Part shown: positions 25,167 to 32,280 of the stretch, in pieces
Position numbering within the stretch: position 1 is the stretch's first letter
How the letters are laid out: every line of letters starts with the position of its first letter
Program-made: the position numbers and the translations under genes
NCBI GenBank assembly: GCA_021808545.1
Contig: JAKBBM010000009.1
Location: forward strand, 1 to 49,983
Direction: 5' to 3'
Source: Pseudomonadota bacterium
GTDB lineage: Bacteria > Pseudomonadota > Alphaproteobacteria > Acetobacterales > Acetobacteraceae
Length of the DNA stretch: 49,983 nt
The notes under the pieces: model-generated
The model's database searches: none
What the model was told of the DNA's origin: nothing
Seen by the model: only the letters and a program-made list of their open reading frames with translations

Positions 25167-26912
25167 ATGGAAGAGATCCGCCTCGTCATCTGGGATCTGG
25201 ACGGGGTGTACTGGCCGGGCACCCTGGCCGAGGGCACGGCGCGCCCGCAGATGAGTGCTGCGCAAACCGTGCGCGCGCTCAACCGGCGCGGCATCATGAA
25301 TGCGATTTGCTCGAAGAATGATCCTGACCCGGTTGCGCGTGTGCTGGACGCGCAAGACATGGCGGCGGAATTCATCTTCGCCGATATCGGCTTTGGCCCC
25401 AAGGGTGCCCGTGTCGCCGATATTATCGCGGTCGCACAGCTGCGGCCCGCCTCAGTGTTGTTTATCGATGATGAGCCCGCCAATCTGGCCGAGGCCGTGC
25501 GCGCCGTGCCGGGGTTGAATGTGGCGGGGCCCGATCTGGTGGCGCATTTGCTCGATAATCCGCGCCTGCGGGGCAAGCCCGATGCGGCTCTCACCCGCCT
25601 TGCGGCCTACCGGCTGCTGGAGGCGCGCAGGACCGCGCGGGTGGGAAGCAGTGCTGATCATGAGACGTTTCTGCGCGAGAGCGGCATCACCGTCCGGCTG
25701 ATCATGGATGTCGAGGCGCATTTGGAGCGCGCCATAGAGCTGATCAACCGTACCAACCAGCTCAATTTCACCAAAAAGCGCTTGCCCGAGGACCCAGCCC
25801 GTGGGGCCGAGGCGCTGCGGGACCTGCTTGCGCGGTATGATGTGTTCGCCGGGCTGGTCGAGGTTCGCGATCATTACGGCGATTACGGGCTGAGCGGGTT
25901 TTTCGTGTTGCGCGGCGGGGTGGGCTCGGCCGTGCTCGAACATTTCTGCTTTTCCTGTCGGCTGCTCGATATGGGGATCGAGCGCTGGCTTTATGAGCGG
26001 CTGGGTCGGCCCGCCATCGAAGGAGCGGGCCCGGTTGCCGGATCGCTCACCGGGCCAATGCCGGATTGGATCAGCGAGCAGGATGGCCCGGTTGGCGGTG
26101 CCGTGGGCCCGCTCATTGACCGGCTGGTGCTGCGCGGTGGGTGCGATCTTGCGGCCATGTCGCATTATCTGCGCGGCCTGACCCGCGAGATGGCGCATGA
26201 ATTCAACACTATCCGGGCAGGCCGCCAATTTCGCATCGACCATGCCGCCTTTTTGCCACTGGCCCTCACCCCGCCAGACGCGGCAAGCCGGGCCATGCTG
26301 GCGCAAATCGGCTATCAGGAGAGCGATTGGACCTCGGCCCTCAGCACCCCGCCATTGCCGCGCGAGGTCTGGCTGTTCAGCTTCTGGACCGATTCTTACG
26401 TGCAGCTCTACCAGCATGGCGGGCTGGCAATGCCATTTTTGCTCGAAGATAGCCCGCATGCCGACCAGGATGTAACCGCGCTCTCGCCCGCCATGGCCGC
26501 GCCCTTTTTGCGCCAGCCCGAAAACCACGCCGCCTGGGACGCGCTTTGTACGTATTGGCGGGCCGTGGGCGCGATAACGCCAGAAGCGTTCCGCGCTTAT
26601 CTGGCGCCGTTGCTGGCGGCGGGGCAGGGGCGTGCGGTGATGATTTTCATGCTGGCCCCTGAAGTCTGGCGCAACCGGCCAGATCAGCCGCTCATTCCGT
26701 TTCCGCGCGCCCGCGCGTTGAACGATGTGCTGCGCGATTTGGCGCGGGGGCACGAGGATGTCTGGCTGATCGACATGCTGGATTTCGCGCCGCCCGGTTG
26801 GCATGGGCCCGAGACCGCGCATTTCAACCGCGCGACCTATGCGGCCGTGGCGGCGCATATCGGCCAGCGGATTGCGGCGCGCTTTGGCGTTGCGGCGCTT
26901 GCTGGCGGGTGA
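25167..26912 (+). CDS. FkbH-like HAD-superfamily protein
   Basis: 581 residues. The N-terminal HAD domain carries DLDGVYWPG (DxD motif, residues about 10-12), ICSKND near 50 and FIDDEPANL near 98, the three blocks of the HAD-IIIC/FkbH group. It is followed by ELINRTNQLNFTKKRL, the hallmark of the FkbH acyltransferase-like region, and a C-terminal part resembling an SGNH-type fold. FkbH enzymes load glyceryl or similar C3 units from 1,3-bisphosphoglycerate onto carrier proteins in polyketide pathways. No carrier protein or polyketide gene is nearby, so its substrate here is open. It lies 15 bases before the phosphoribosyltransferase gene. Confidence 0.78.
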   Translation: MEEIRLVIWDLDGVYWPGTLAEGTARPQMSAAQTVRALNRRGIMNAICSKNDPDPVARVLDAQDMAAEFIFADIGFGPKGARVADIIAVAQLRPASVLFIDDEPANLAEAVRAVPGLNVAGPDLVAHLLDNPRLRGKPDAALTRLAAYRLLEARRTARVGSSADHETFLRESGITVRLIMDVEAHLERAIELINRTNQLNFTKKRLPEDPARGAEALRDLLARYDVFAGLVEVRDHYGDYGLSGFFVLRGGVGSAVLEHFCFSCRLLDMGIERWLYERLGRPAIEGAGPVAGSLTGPMPDWISEQDGPVGGAVGPLIDRLVLRGGCDLAAMSHYLRGLTREMAHEFNTIRAGRQFRIDHAAFLPLALTPPDAASRAMLAQIGYQESDWTSALSTPPLPREVWLFSFWTDSYVQLYQHGGLAMPFLLEDSPHADQDVTALSPAMAAPFLRQPENHAAWDALCTYWRAVGAITPEAFRAYLAPLLAAGQGRAVMIFMLAPEVWRNRPDQPLIPFPRARALNDVLRDLARGHEDVWLIDMLDFAPPGWHGPETAHFNRATYAAVAAHIGQRIAARFGVAALAGG

Positions 26913-26927
26913 GCGCTTCTTTATGGC

Positions 26928-27407
26928 ATGCGCATGGCCGCGCATTATTTCACCGTCACCTGGGACCAGTTGCACCGCGACGCCAAGGCGTTGGCCTGGC
27001 GGCTGCATGCGCGGGGGCCGTGGACTGGCATTGTCGCGATCACGCGCGGCGGGCTGATCCCGGCCGCGATCATCGCGCGTGAGCTGGAATGCCGGCTGAT
27101 CGAGAGTATTTGCGTTGTCACCTACGAGGACGAGCGGCGCGGCACGCCGGTGGTTACCAAACCGCCCGCCGCCGCTGGCGATGGCGCGGGCTGGCTGATC
27201 GTCGACGATCTGGTGGATACGGGCGCCACCGCGCAGCTGGTGCGCGGGCTGCTGCCCAAGGCGCATTTCGCCACCATTTACGCCAAACCGGCGGGCAAGC
27301 CGGTGGTGGATACGTTCATCACCGAAGTGAGCCAGGATACCTGGATCCTGTTTCCCTGGGATACCGAGCCGCAATTTGTGCCGCCCCTGGCGCGCGGGCC
27401 CGCCTAG
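26928..27407 (+). CDS. gpt: Xanthine/guanine phosphoribosyltransferase
   Basis: Purine-salvage enzyme converting guanine, xanthine or hypoxanthine plus PRPP into the nucleotide. The 159-residue product has the PRPP-binding loop [17 protein letters not shown], the segment [20 protein letters not shown] and the C-terminal [12 protein letters not shown] that binds the base, all typical of the enterobacterial Gpt type. Starts at 26928 and 26934 are both possible, and no strong Shine-Dalgarno is seen. It is closely linked to the FkbH-like gene and lies upstream of pnp. Confidence 0.9.
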   Translation: MRMAAHYFTVTWDQLHRDAKALAWRLHARGPWTGIVAITRGGLIPAAIIARELECRLIESICVVTYEDERRGTPVVTKPPAAAGDGAGWLIVDDLVDTGATAQLVRGLLPKAHFATIYAKPAGKPVVDTFITEVSQDTWILFPWDTEPQFVPPLARGPA

Positions 27408-27437
27408 CCATTCCCGCCGAAATCCGCTAAACACCCG

Positions 27438-27460
27438 CATCGCGCCATGGTGGCGCGGTG
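27438..27460. repeat. Strong short hairpin between gpt and pnp
   Basis: CGCGCCA and TGGCGCG form a 7-bp stem over a three-base loop, extended to ten pairs by one G-U wobble and two Watson-Crick pairs at the base. It lies 30 bases after the gpt stop. There is no T-run, so it may slow 3' exonucleases or be part of the pnp leader and not an intrinsic terminator. Confidence 0.45.
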
Positions 27461-27640
27461 CAAATCGCGGCTGATCGGGGCGTTCACGCAACCGGAGATA
27501 CCGCGCCGCCGCCGGGCATTTTGCGTGAAGCGGCGTTTCCGGCCACATGGTCCGTGGTTGCGGGGTTTAACCATCCCCAGCCAGACCCATGCCGCCCGAG
27601 GCGCCGCCTGACAGACCGGCCAACGCGCATCTTCCGGGGC

Positions 27641-27676
27641 ACACACCGCTTCGTCCGGCCGTGCTGGAGTGTGTGT
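27641..27676 (+). promoter_or_regulatory. Leader stem containing the pnp ribosome-binding site
   Basis: ACACAC at 27641-27646 can pair with GTGTGT at 27671-27676, four bases before the pnp ATG, enclosing the GGAG (27666-27669) that is the only Shine-Dalgarno. In E. coli the pnp leader forms a stem cleaved by RNase III that lets PNPase repress its own translation. This shorter stem could play a comparable role, which is inference. Confidence 0.35.
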
Positions 27677-27679
27677 TAG

Positions 27680-29833
27680 ATGTTCGATAAATATTTCCGC
27701 AAAGAAATGGAGTGGGGCGGCAAGACCCTGATCCTGGAGACCGGCAAGGTCGCCCGCCAGGCCGATGGCGCCGTGGTGGCGTCTTACGGCGACACGGTGG
27801 TGCTGGCCACCGTGGTGGGCGCCAAGGCCGCCAAGCCAGGGCAGGATTTCTTCCCGCTCACCGTGAATTACCAGGAGCGTTTCTATGCCGCCGGGCGTAT
27901 TCCGGGCGGATTCTTCAAGCGTGAAGGCCGCCCGACCGAGAAGGAAACGCTGGTCTCGCGCCTGATCGACCGGCCGATCCGCCCGCTTTTCCCCGCGGGC
28001 TTCCGTAACGAGGTGCAGGTCGTCGTCACCGTGCTCAGCCACGATCTGGAGAATGACCCGGACATGGTCGCCATGGTCGCGGCCTCGGCCGCCCTCACCC
28101 TGTCGGGCATTCCCTTCTTTGGCCCGGTGGGTGCCGGGCGCGTGGGCTATATTGATGGCCAGTACGTGCTGAACCCGACCGTGAGCCAGCGTGAGGAGAG
28201 CCAGCTCGACCTCGTCGTTGCCGGCACCACCGAAGGCGTGCTGATGGTGGAATCTGAGGCGTCCGAGCTTTCCGAAGAGATCATGCTGGGCGCTGTCACC
28301 TTTGGCCATGCCGGGTTCCAGCCGGTGATCGAGGCGATCATCGAACTGGCCGAGGCCGCCGCCAAGGAACCCTGGGCGCTGCCTGAGGTTTCGGAAGAGA
28401 CCAAGGCGCTTGCCGCCCGGGTGGATGCGCTGGCCCGTGCTGGCCTGGCCGAAGCCTATAAGGAGACGCAAAAGCAGGTCCGTTACGAGAAGATCGCGGC
28501 GGTGAAGAAAGAAGCGGCTGCCAAGCTGGCCGAGGAAGGGCTGGATGCCGACGCCGCCAAGGGCCTGTTCAAGGAGCTGGAGGCGGATATCGTCCGTAAC
28601 GCCATCTTGGATACCGGCCTGCGCATCGATGGGCGCGATACCAAGACCGTGCGCCCGATTCTGGCGGAAGTGGGCGTGCTGCCGCGCACCCATGGCTCGG
28701 CCCTGTTCACCCGCGGCGAGACGCAGGCGCTGGTCGTGGCCACGCTGGGCACCGCGCAGGATGAGCAAGTGGTGGATGCCATCGAAGGCGAGTTCAAGGA
28801 GCATTTCATGCTCAACTACAACTTCCCGCCTTACTCGGTCGGTGAGACGGGCCGCATGGGCTCGCCCGGCCGTCGCGAGATCGGCCATGGCAAGCTGGCC
28901 TGGCGCGCGGTGCATCCGCTGCTCCCGGTCAAGGAGGATTTCCCCTACACCCTGCGCGTCGTCTCCGAGATCACCGAATCCAACGGCTCCTCCTCGATGG
29001 CGACCGTCTGCGGCACCTCGCTGGCGCTGATGGATGCGGGCGTGCCGCTGAAGCAGCCGGTGGCGGGCATCGCCATGGGGCTGATCAAGGAAGATCGCGG
29101 CTTTGCCGTGTTGTCCGACATTCTGGGTGACGAGGATCACCTGGGCGACATGGATTTCAAGGTTGCCGGGACCGAGAATGGCGTGACCTCGCTGCAGATG
29201 GACATCAAGATCACCTCGATCACCCCGGAGATCATGCAGATCGCCCTGGCTCAGGCCAAGGATGGGCGCATGCATATTCTGGGCGAGATGGCCAAGGCCC
29301 TGACCAGCAACCGCGAGGGTGTTTCCGCCAACGCGCCCAAGATCGTCACCATCCAGGTACCCAAGGATAAGATCCGCGATGTGATCGGCACCGGCGGCAA
29401 GGTGATCCGCGAGATCGTCGAGCAGACCGGCTGCAAGATCGACATCAACGATGACGGCACCGTGAAGGTGGCCGCCTCCGACGATGCCAAGATCGAGGCC
29501 GCGATCGAGAAGATCAAGGGCATTGTGGCAGAGCCGGAAGTGGGCGTGATCTATAACGGCAAGGTGGTGAAGACGGCCGATTTCGGCGCGTTCGTGAACT
29601 TCCTGGGTGCGAAGGATGGACTCGTTCATATCTCCGAGCTGGCGCAGGGTCGTGTCGCCAAGACCACCGATATCGTCAAGCAGGGTGATAGCGTGAAGGT
29701 TAAGGTCATCGGCTTTGATGATCGTGGCAAGGTCAAGCTCTCCATGCGTCTCGTGGACCAGGAGACCGGCGAGGATATCAGCGACAAGGTTGGCCCCAAG
29801 GGCGGCAAGAGAGACGCCGCAGCGGAAGCCTGA
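27680..29833 (+). CDS. pnp: Polynucleotide phosphorylase
   Basis: Phosphorolytic 3'-5' exoribonuclease and part of the RNA degradosome. The 717-residue product has two RNase PH-like halves: residues ~10-230 with [16 protein letters not shown], and ~310-550 with [21 protein letters not shown] helical linker separates them. A KH domain (near 560-620) carries [16 protein letters not shown], and an S1 domain (from ~625) carries [11 protein letters not shown]. Catalytic Asp residues lie in [18 protein letters not shown]. The usual upstream partner rpsO is absent and gpt takes its place. It converges on the glycosyltransferase operon with two hairpins in between. Confidence 0.98.
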   Translation: MFDKYFRKEMEWGGKTLILETGKVARQADGAVVASYGDTVVLATVVGAKAAKPGQDFFPLTVNYQERFYAAGRIPGGFFKREGRPTEKETLVSRLIDRPIRPLFPAGFRNEVQVVVTVLSHDLENDPDMVAMVAASAALTLSGIPFFGPVGAGRVGYIDGQYVLNPTVSQREESQLDLVVAGTTEGVLMVESEASELSEEIMLGAVTFGHAGFQPVIEAIIELAEAAAKEPWALPEVSEETKALAARVDALARAGLAEAYKETQKQVRYEKIAAVKKEAAAKLAEEGLDADAAKGLFKELEADIVRNAILDTGLRIDGRDTKTVRPILAEVGVLPRTHGSALFTRGETQALVVATLGTAQDEQVVDAIEGEFKEHFMLNYNFPPYSVGETGRMGSPGRREIGHGKLAWRAVHPLLPVKEDFPYTLRVVSEITESNGSSSMATVCGTSLALMDAGVPLKQPVAGIAMGLIKEDRGFAVLSDILGDEDHLGDMDFKVAGTENGVTSLQMDIKITSITPEIMQIALAQAKDGRMHILGEMAKALTSNREGVSANAPKIVTIQVPKDKIRDVIGTGGKVIREIVEQTGCKIDINDDGTVKVAASDDAKIEAAIEKIKGIVAEPEVGVIYNGKVVKTADFGAFVNFLGAKDGLVHISELAQGRVAKTTDIVKQGDSVKVKVIGFDDRGKVKLSMRLVDQETGEDISDKVGPKGGKRDAAAEA

Positions 29834-29841
29834 ATAAAAAA

Positions 29842-29869
29842 TGTGGGGGCTTTTTATAGAGCCCCCACA
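29842..29869 (-). terminator. Terminator hairpin 2 of the secretion/glycosylation operon (T-run on minus strand)
   Basis: A ten-pair stem (TGTGGGGGCT with AGCCCCCACA) closes an 8-base loop. On the minus strand it is followed directly by TTTTTTATT, a proper intrinsic-terminator tail. On the plus strand, as seen by pnp transcripts, it begins nine bases after the stop codon but is followed by A-rich sequence. It therefore terminates best for the leftward operon and may protect the pnp 3' end. Confidence 0.75.
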
Positions 29870-29875
29870 AAATAA

Positions 29876-29903
29876 ACCGCCCTCTTTGGCAAAAAAGGGC
29901 GGT
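29876..29903 (-). terminator. Terminator hairpin 1 of the secretion/glycosylation operon
   Basis: An eight-pair stem ACCGCCCT (29876-29883) with AGGGCGGT (29896-29903) has a 12-base A/T-rich loop. It lies 40 bases beyond the stop codon of the leftward GT4 gene. On the minus strand TTTATTTT follows. Together with the hairpin at 29842 it makes a tandem terminator between convergent operons. Confidence 0.7.
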
Positions 29904-29942
29904 CTAAAAACTGTTAAAATGTAATTTCCACAGCCAGGGCCG

Positions 29943-31253
29943 TTATACGGTCCTGGCTTTTTGCGTGGCCCGGGCCCGGGGCTTTTCCTTAACGGGCGGC
30001 ACAGGCGCGGTCAGGCTCCGGCCAGTGATTTTCTCGATATAGGCGCGGTAGCGGGCAATATACTCATCCATGCCCAGATGCGCCTCGGCATAAGCCCGCG
30101 CGGACTTGCGTAATTTTGCCGCCAGCTTCGTGTCGGTCAACGCGCGCAGCACGGTTTCGGTCAGGGCCTCATGGTCGAGGGTGGGGGTGATCAGCCCGTT
30201 CTGCTCATGTGTGACAAATTCGGTCACGGTCTTGGTGTCGGCGCCAACCACGACACAGCCGCAGGCCAGCGCTTCGCGCAGCGACCAAGAGGCCACGAAC
30301 GGGTAGGAAAGATAGACATGCGCATCCGAGCGTTTGAGCAAATCGAGATGGTCCTTATACGAGACTTTACCCATGAAATGCACGCGTGAGAGGTCGATTT
30401 GGCCGCCGACCTCCTTCATCAGCACGTCTTTCCAGCTTCCGCCTCCCTGCGGTGGCGCGCCGTAGCTTACATCATTGCCGCCCACGAGCGAGACCACAAC
30501 ATCCGGCTGTTCCTCCAAAAGCCGGGGCAGGGCGCGCATCATGGTATGAAAGCCGCGATAAGGCTCCAGATTCCGCGCCACATAGGTCACGAGTTTTTGC
30601 CGCGGCGTTACGGTTAGTGGTCCCACGGTCAGGGTTTTGCGGCGCAGGGCGGGGTCTGGCTGGCAGATATCCAGATCCACCCCCTCCTCGATGATTTGGA
30701 TGCGCGCTTGCGCCCAATCCGGATAGGTGCTGCGCTGCCAGGCGGTGGGGGTTTGGCCGTATTGGTCCAGCGCCAGAGCGAGTAGATTGGTGGCGTTTTT
30801 GCCGCGCACCGAGCCGTAGAGCGCCTCGGCCATTGGGAATTCGGGGTCGAAATTCACGTCCGCCCCGGTAATCTTATAGTAAAACTCGAAATAGCCAAGC
30901 ATCGGCACGCCGGGGAACACGTCCACGAGGTTCAGCATCTCGCCCCAGCCATGATGGCCAAGGATGATGTCCGGCTTGAAGCCGAGCGCCTTAATGGTGA
31001 GCGCGCCCTTATAGGCGGCATTGGCGCGCCGCGCGGCCATTTCATATTCGCGCGCATCCCACACCACCGCATTGGAGAGCGGCGGCGGCTTGGCGTAAGT
31101 CACCTTGCGCACGCCTTCCAGATGGTTGCGGTTTGGTTCGGTCATGAACACGATCTCATGCGTGCCGGGGTGCTTCGCATTATCAGCTAGCAGGCTGCGC
31201 ACCAGATGCAGATACTGGCCGGGGAAATTCTGGTGGACGAACAAGAAGTTCAC
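29943..31253 (-). CDS. GT4-family glycosyltransferase
   Basis: 436 residues with the two-domain GT-B fold. The N-terminal acceptor domain starts MNFLFVHQNFPGQYLHLV. The C-terminal nucleotide-sugar domain contains VTYVARNLEPYRGFHTMMRA and the E-x7-E region in SWSLREALACGCVVVGADTK. The tail is Arg/Lys-rich. The donor and acceptor sugars are unknown. The start is a GTG with GAGG about ten bases upstream, 17 bases after the unknown 289-residue gene. It is the last gene of the six-gene leftward operon with the type I exporter. It lacks a signal peptide, so it acts in the cytoplasm, probably before export. Confidence 0.85.
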   Translation of the reverse strand: MNFLFVHQNFPGQYLHLVRSLLADNAKHPGTHEIVFMTEPNRNHLEGVRKVTYAKPPPLSNAVVWDAREYEMAARRANAAYKGALTIKALGFKPDIILGHHGWGEMLNLVDVFPGVPMLGYFEFYYKITGADVNFDPEFPMAEALYGSVRGKNATNLLALALDQYGQTPTAWQRSTYPDWAQARIQIIEEGVDLDICQPDPALRRKTLTVGPLTVTPRQKLVTYVARNLEPYRGFHTMMRALPRLLEEQPDVVVSLVGGNDVSYGAPPQGGGSWKDVLMKEVGGQIDLSRVHFMGKVSYKDHLDLLKRSDAHVYLSYPFVASWSLREALACGCVVVGADTKTVTEFVTHEQNGLITPTLDHEALTETVLRALTDTKLAAKLRKSARAYAEAHLGMDEYIARYRAYIEKITGRSLTAPVPPVKEKPRARATQKARTV

Positions 31254-31270
31254 GGCGTTTCGGCCTCGCT

Positions 31271-32140
31271 TTAGCGTCTGGTCCGGCCGCCCTTGCGCGT
31301 GCGCGGGGTCAATACCACCTGGATCGCCTCCAGCGGCGCCAAGGTCTCGGCTTCGCAGGTTTCATCATTGCCGACCGGCCCGGCTTCGGCGCCACCGACA
31401 AAGCTGGCGGAATAGCTGATTTCATATTGTTCAGCGGCCGCGCCATTCAGGCGAATGCGCAGGCCAAGAAGCGGCAGCGCCATGCCGCGCGAGCCGCAAT
31501 ATTGCCCGGCTTCCACCCAAGGCGAGAGCCAGCCGCGTCCCAGGACCGCCTGGTAGGTGAAGTCGGCCGGATCAATGCCCTCTGGCGCGGTGATGGAAAA
31601 TCCCTCAATCCAGTTTTGGCTGCCCGGCTCGCCCAGCCAGTCGCCGAATTTAGCGCCTACATCGCCGTGTGATTGGATATGCGCGACCACGTTCATGGTG
31701 TCTGTTGGGGCGGCGGGGGGGTGCGCTTGCGCCTGTGGCGGAACGGGGCTGTCGCCCGCGGTTAGTAATTGTTGCACCTTCAGACGCGGCGCGGCGTCTG
31801 GCGTGCCGGGCAGCTGGTAGATGGTGATCAGCACCTGGGCGGGCTGGTTACGGATTCGTACCAGGGCGGCATCGCCATCGGCATTTAGCCAGCCATCGGG
31901 GCGGAAGCCGATAATCTCGACATTCTGCCCCCCCGCCGGCGGTGGTGATACGCGCACGCCGGGCATGCCGGCATTGCGCGATGCTCCGGCATTGGCCTCG
32001 TTAATAAAGCAGAACAGACCCGGCGGCAGCGCCATCAAGTGCCCGGTAACTTTCAGCTCATGAACCTGCGCCCCTGTGCTGGCAGCACCGGCTTCGGGGG
32101 CTGTCTTAGCCTGGTCGGGGGCGGTGTTCACATCGCTCAT
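31271..32140 (-). CDS. Protein of unknown function in the secretion/glycosylation operon
   Basis: I do not recognise this 289-residue protein. The first ~25 residues are Ala/Thr/Glu-rich and look disordered. The middle (residues ~28-130) appears beta-rich (VHELKVTGHLMALPPGLF, NVEIIGFRPDGWLNADGDA, ALVRIRNQPAQVLITIYQLP). A Pro/Ala linker follows near 130-145, and the C-terminal half is again beta-rich with WIEGFSITAPEGI. The end is strongly basic (TPRTRKGGRTRR). There is no signal peptide or membrane segment. AGGA lies 7 bases before the ATG. It sits between two glycosyltransferases, so a carbohydrate-binding or regulatory subunit is possible but unproven. Confidence 0.75.
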   Translation of the reverse strand: MSDVNTAPDQAKTAPEAGAASTGAQVHELKVTGHLMALPPGLFCFINEANAGASRNAGMPGVRVSPPPAGGQNVEIIGFRPDGWLNADGDAALVRIRNQPAQVLITIYQLPGTPDAAPRLKVQQLLTAGDSPVPPQAQAHPPAAPTDTMNVVAHIQSHGDVGAKFGDWLGEPGSQNWIEGFSITAPEGIDPADFTYQAVLGRGWLSPWVEAGQYCGSRGMALPLLGLRIRLNGAAAEQYEISYSASFVGGAEAGPVGNDETCEAETLAPLEAIQVVLTPRTRKGGRTRR

Positions 32141-32280
32141 GTCACTTCCTAACAGATCGGGTTATGCGGCGTTTGTAATGATTCACGGATTAATCAGGTA
32201 CAATCAAAGCATGGCAGCGTTAATTTAAAGTGGTGAGATTTTCCAGCCCTTGGAGGCGAAAATGACGAAATGTTTCAAAA

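Noticed and set aside
25452-27548. A 698-codon open frame on the minus strand opposite the FkbH-like and gpt genes
   Set aside because: Composition is rich in Arg, Gly, His and Pro as expected for GC-rich antisense frames, and it spans two well-supported plus-strand genes.
27458-27679. A 73-codon plus-strand frame directly before pnp, considered as rpsO
   Set aside because: The translation has no S15 motifs and an odd Arg/Pro-rich composition, so rpsO is judged absent here.
27404-29629. A 741-codon open frame on the minus strand opposite pnp
   Set aside because: It is an antisense shadow caused by high GC content. The plus strand encodes a complete PNPase with all domains, and the shadow has low-complexity His/Gly/Arg composition and no recognisable motif.
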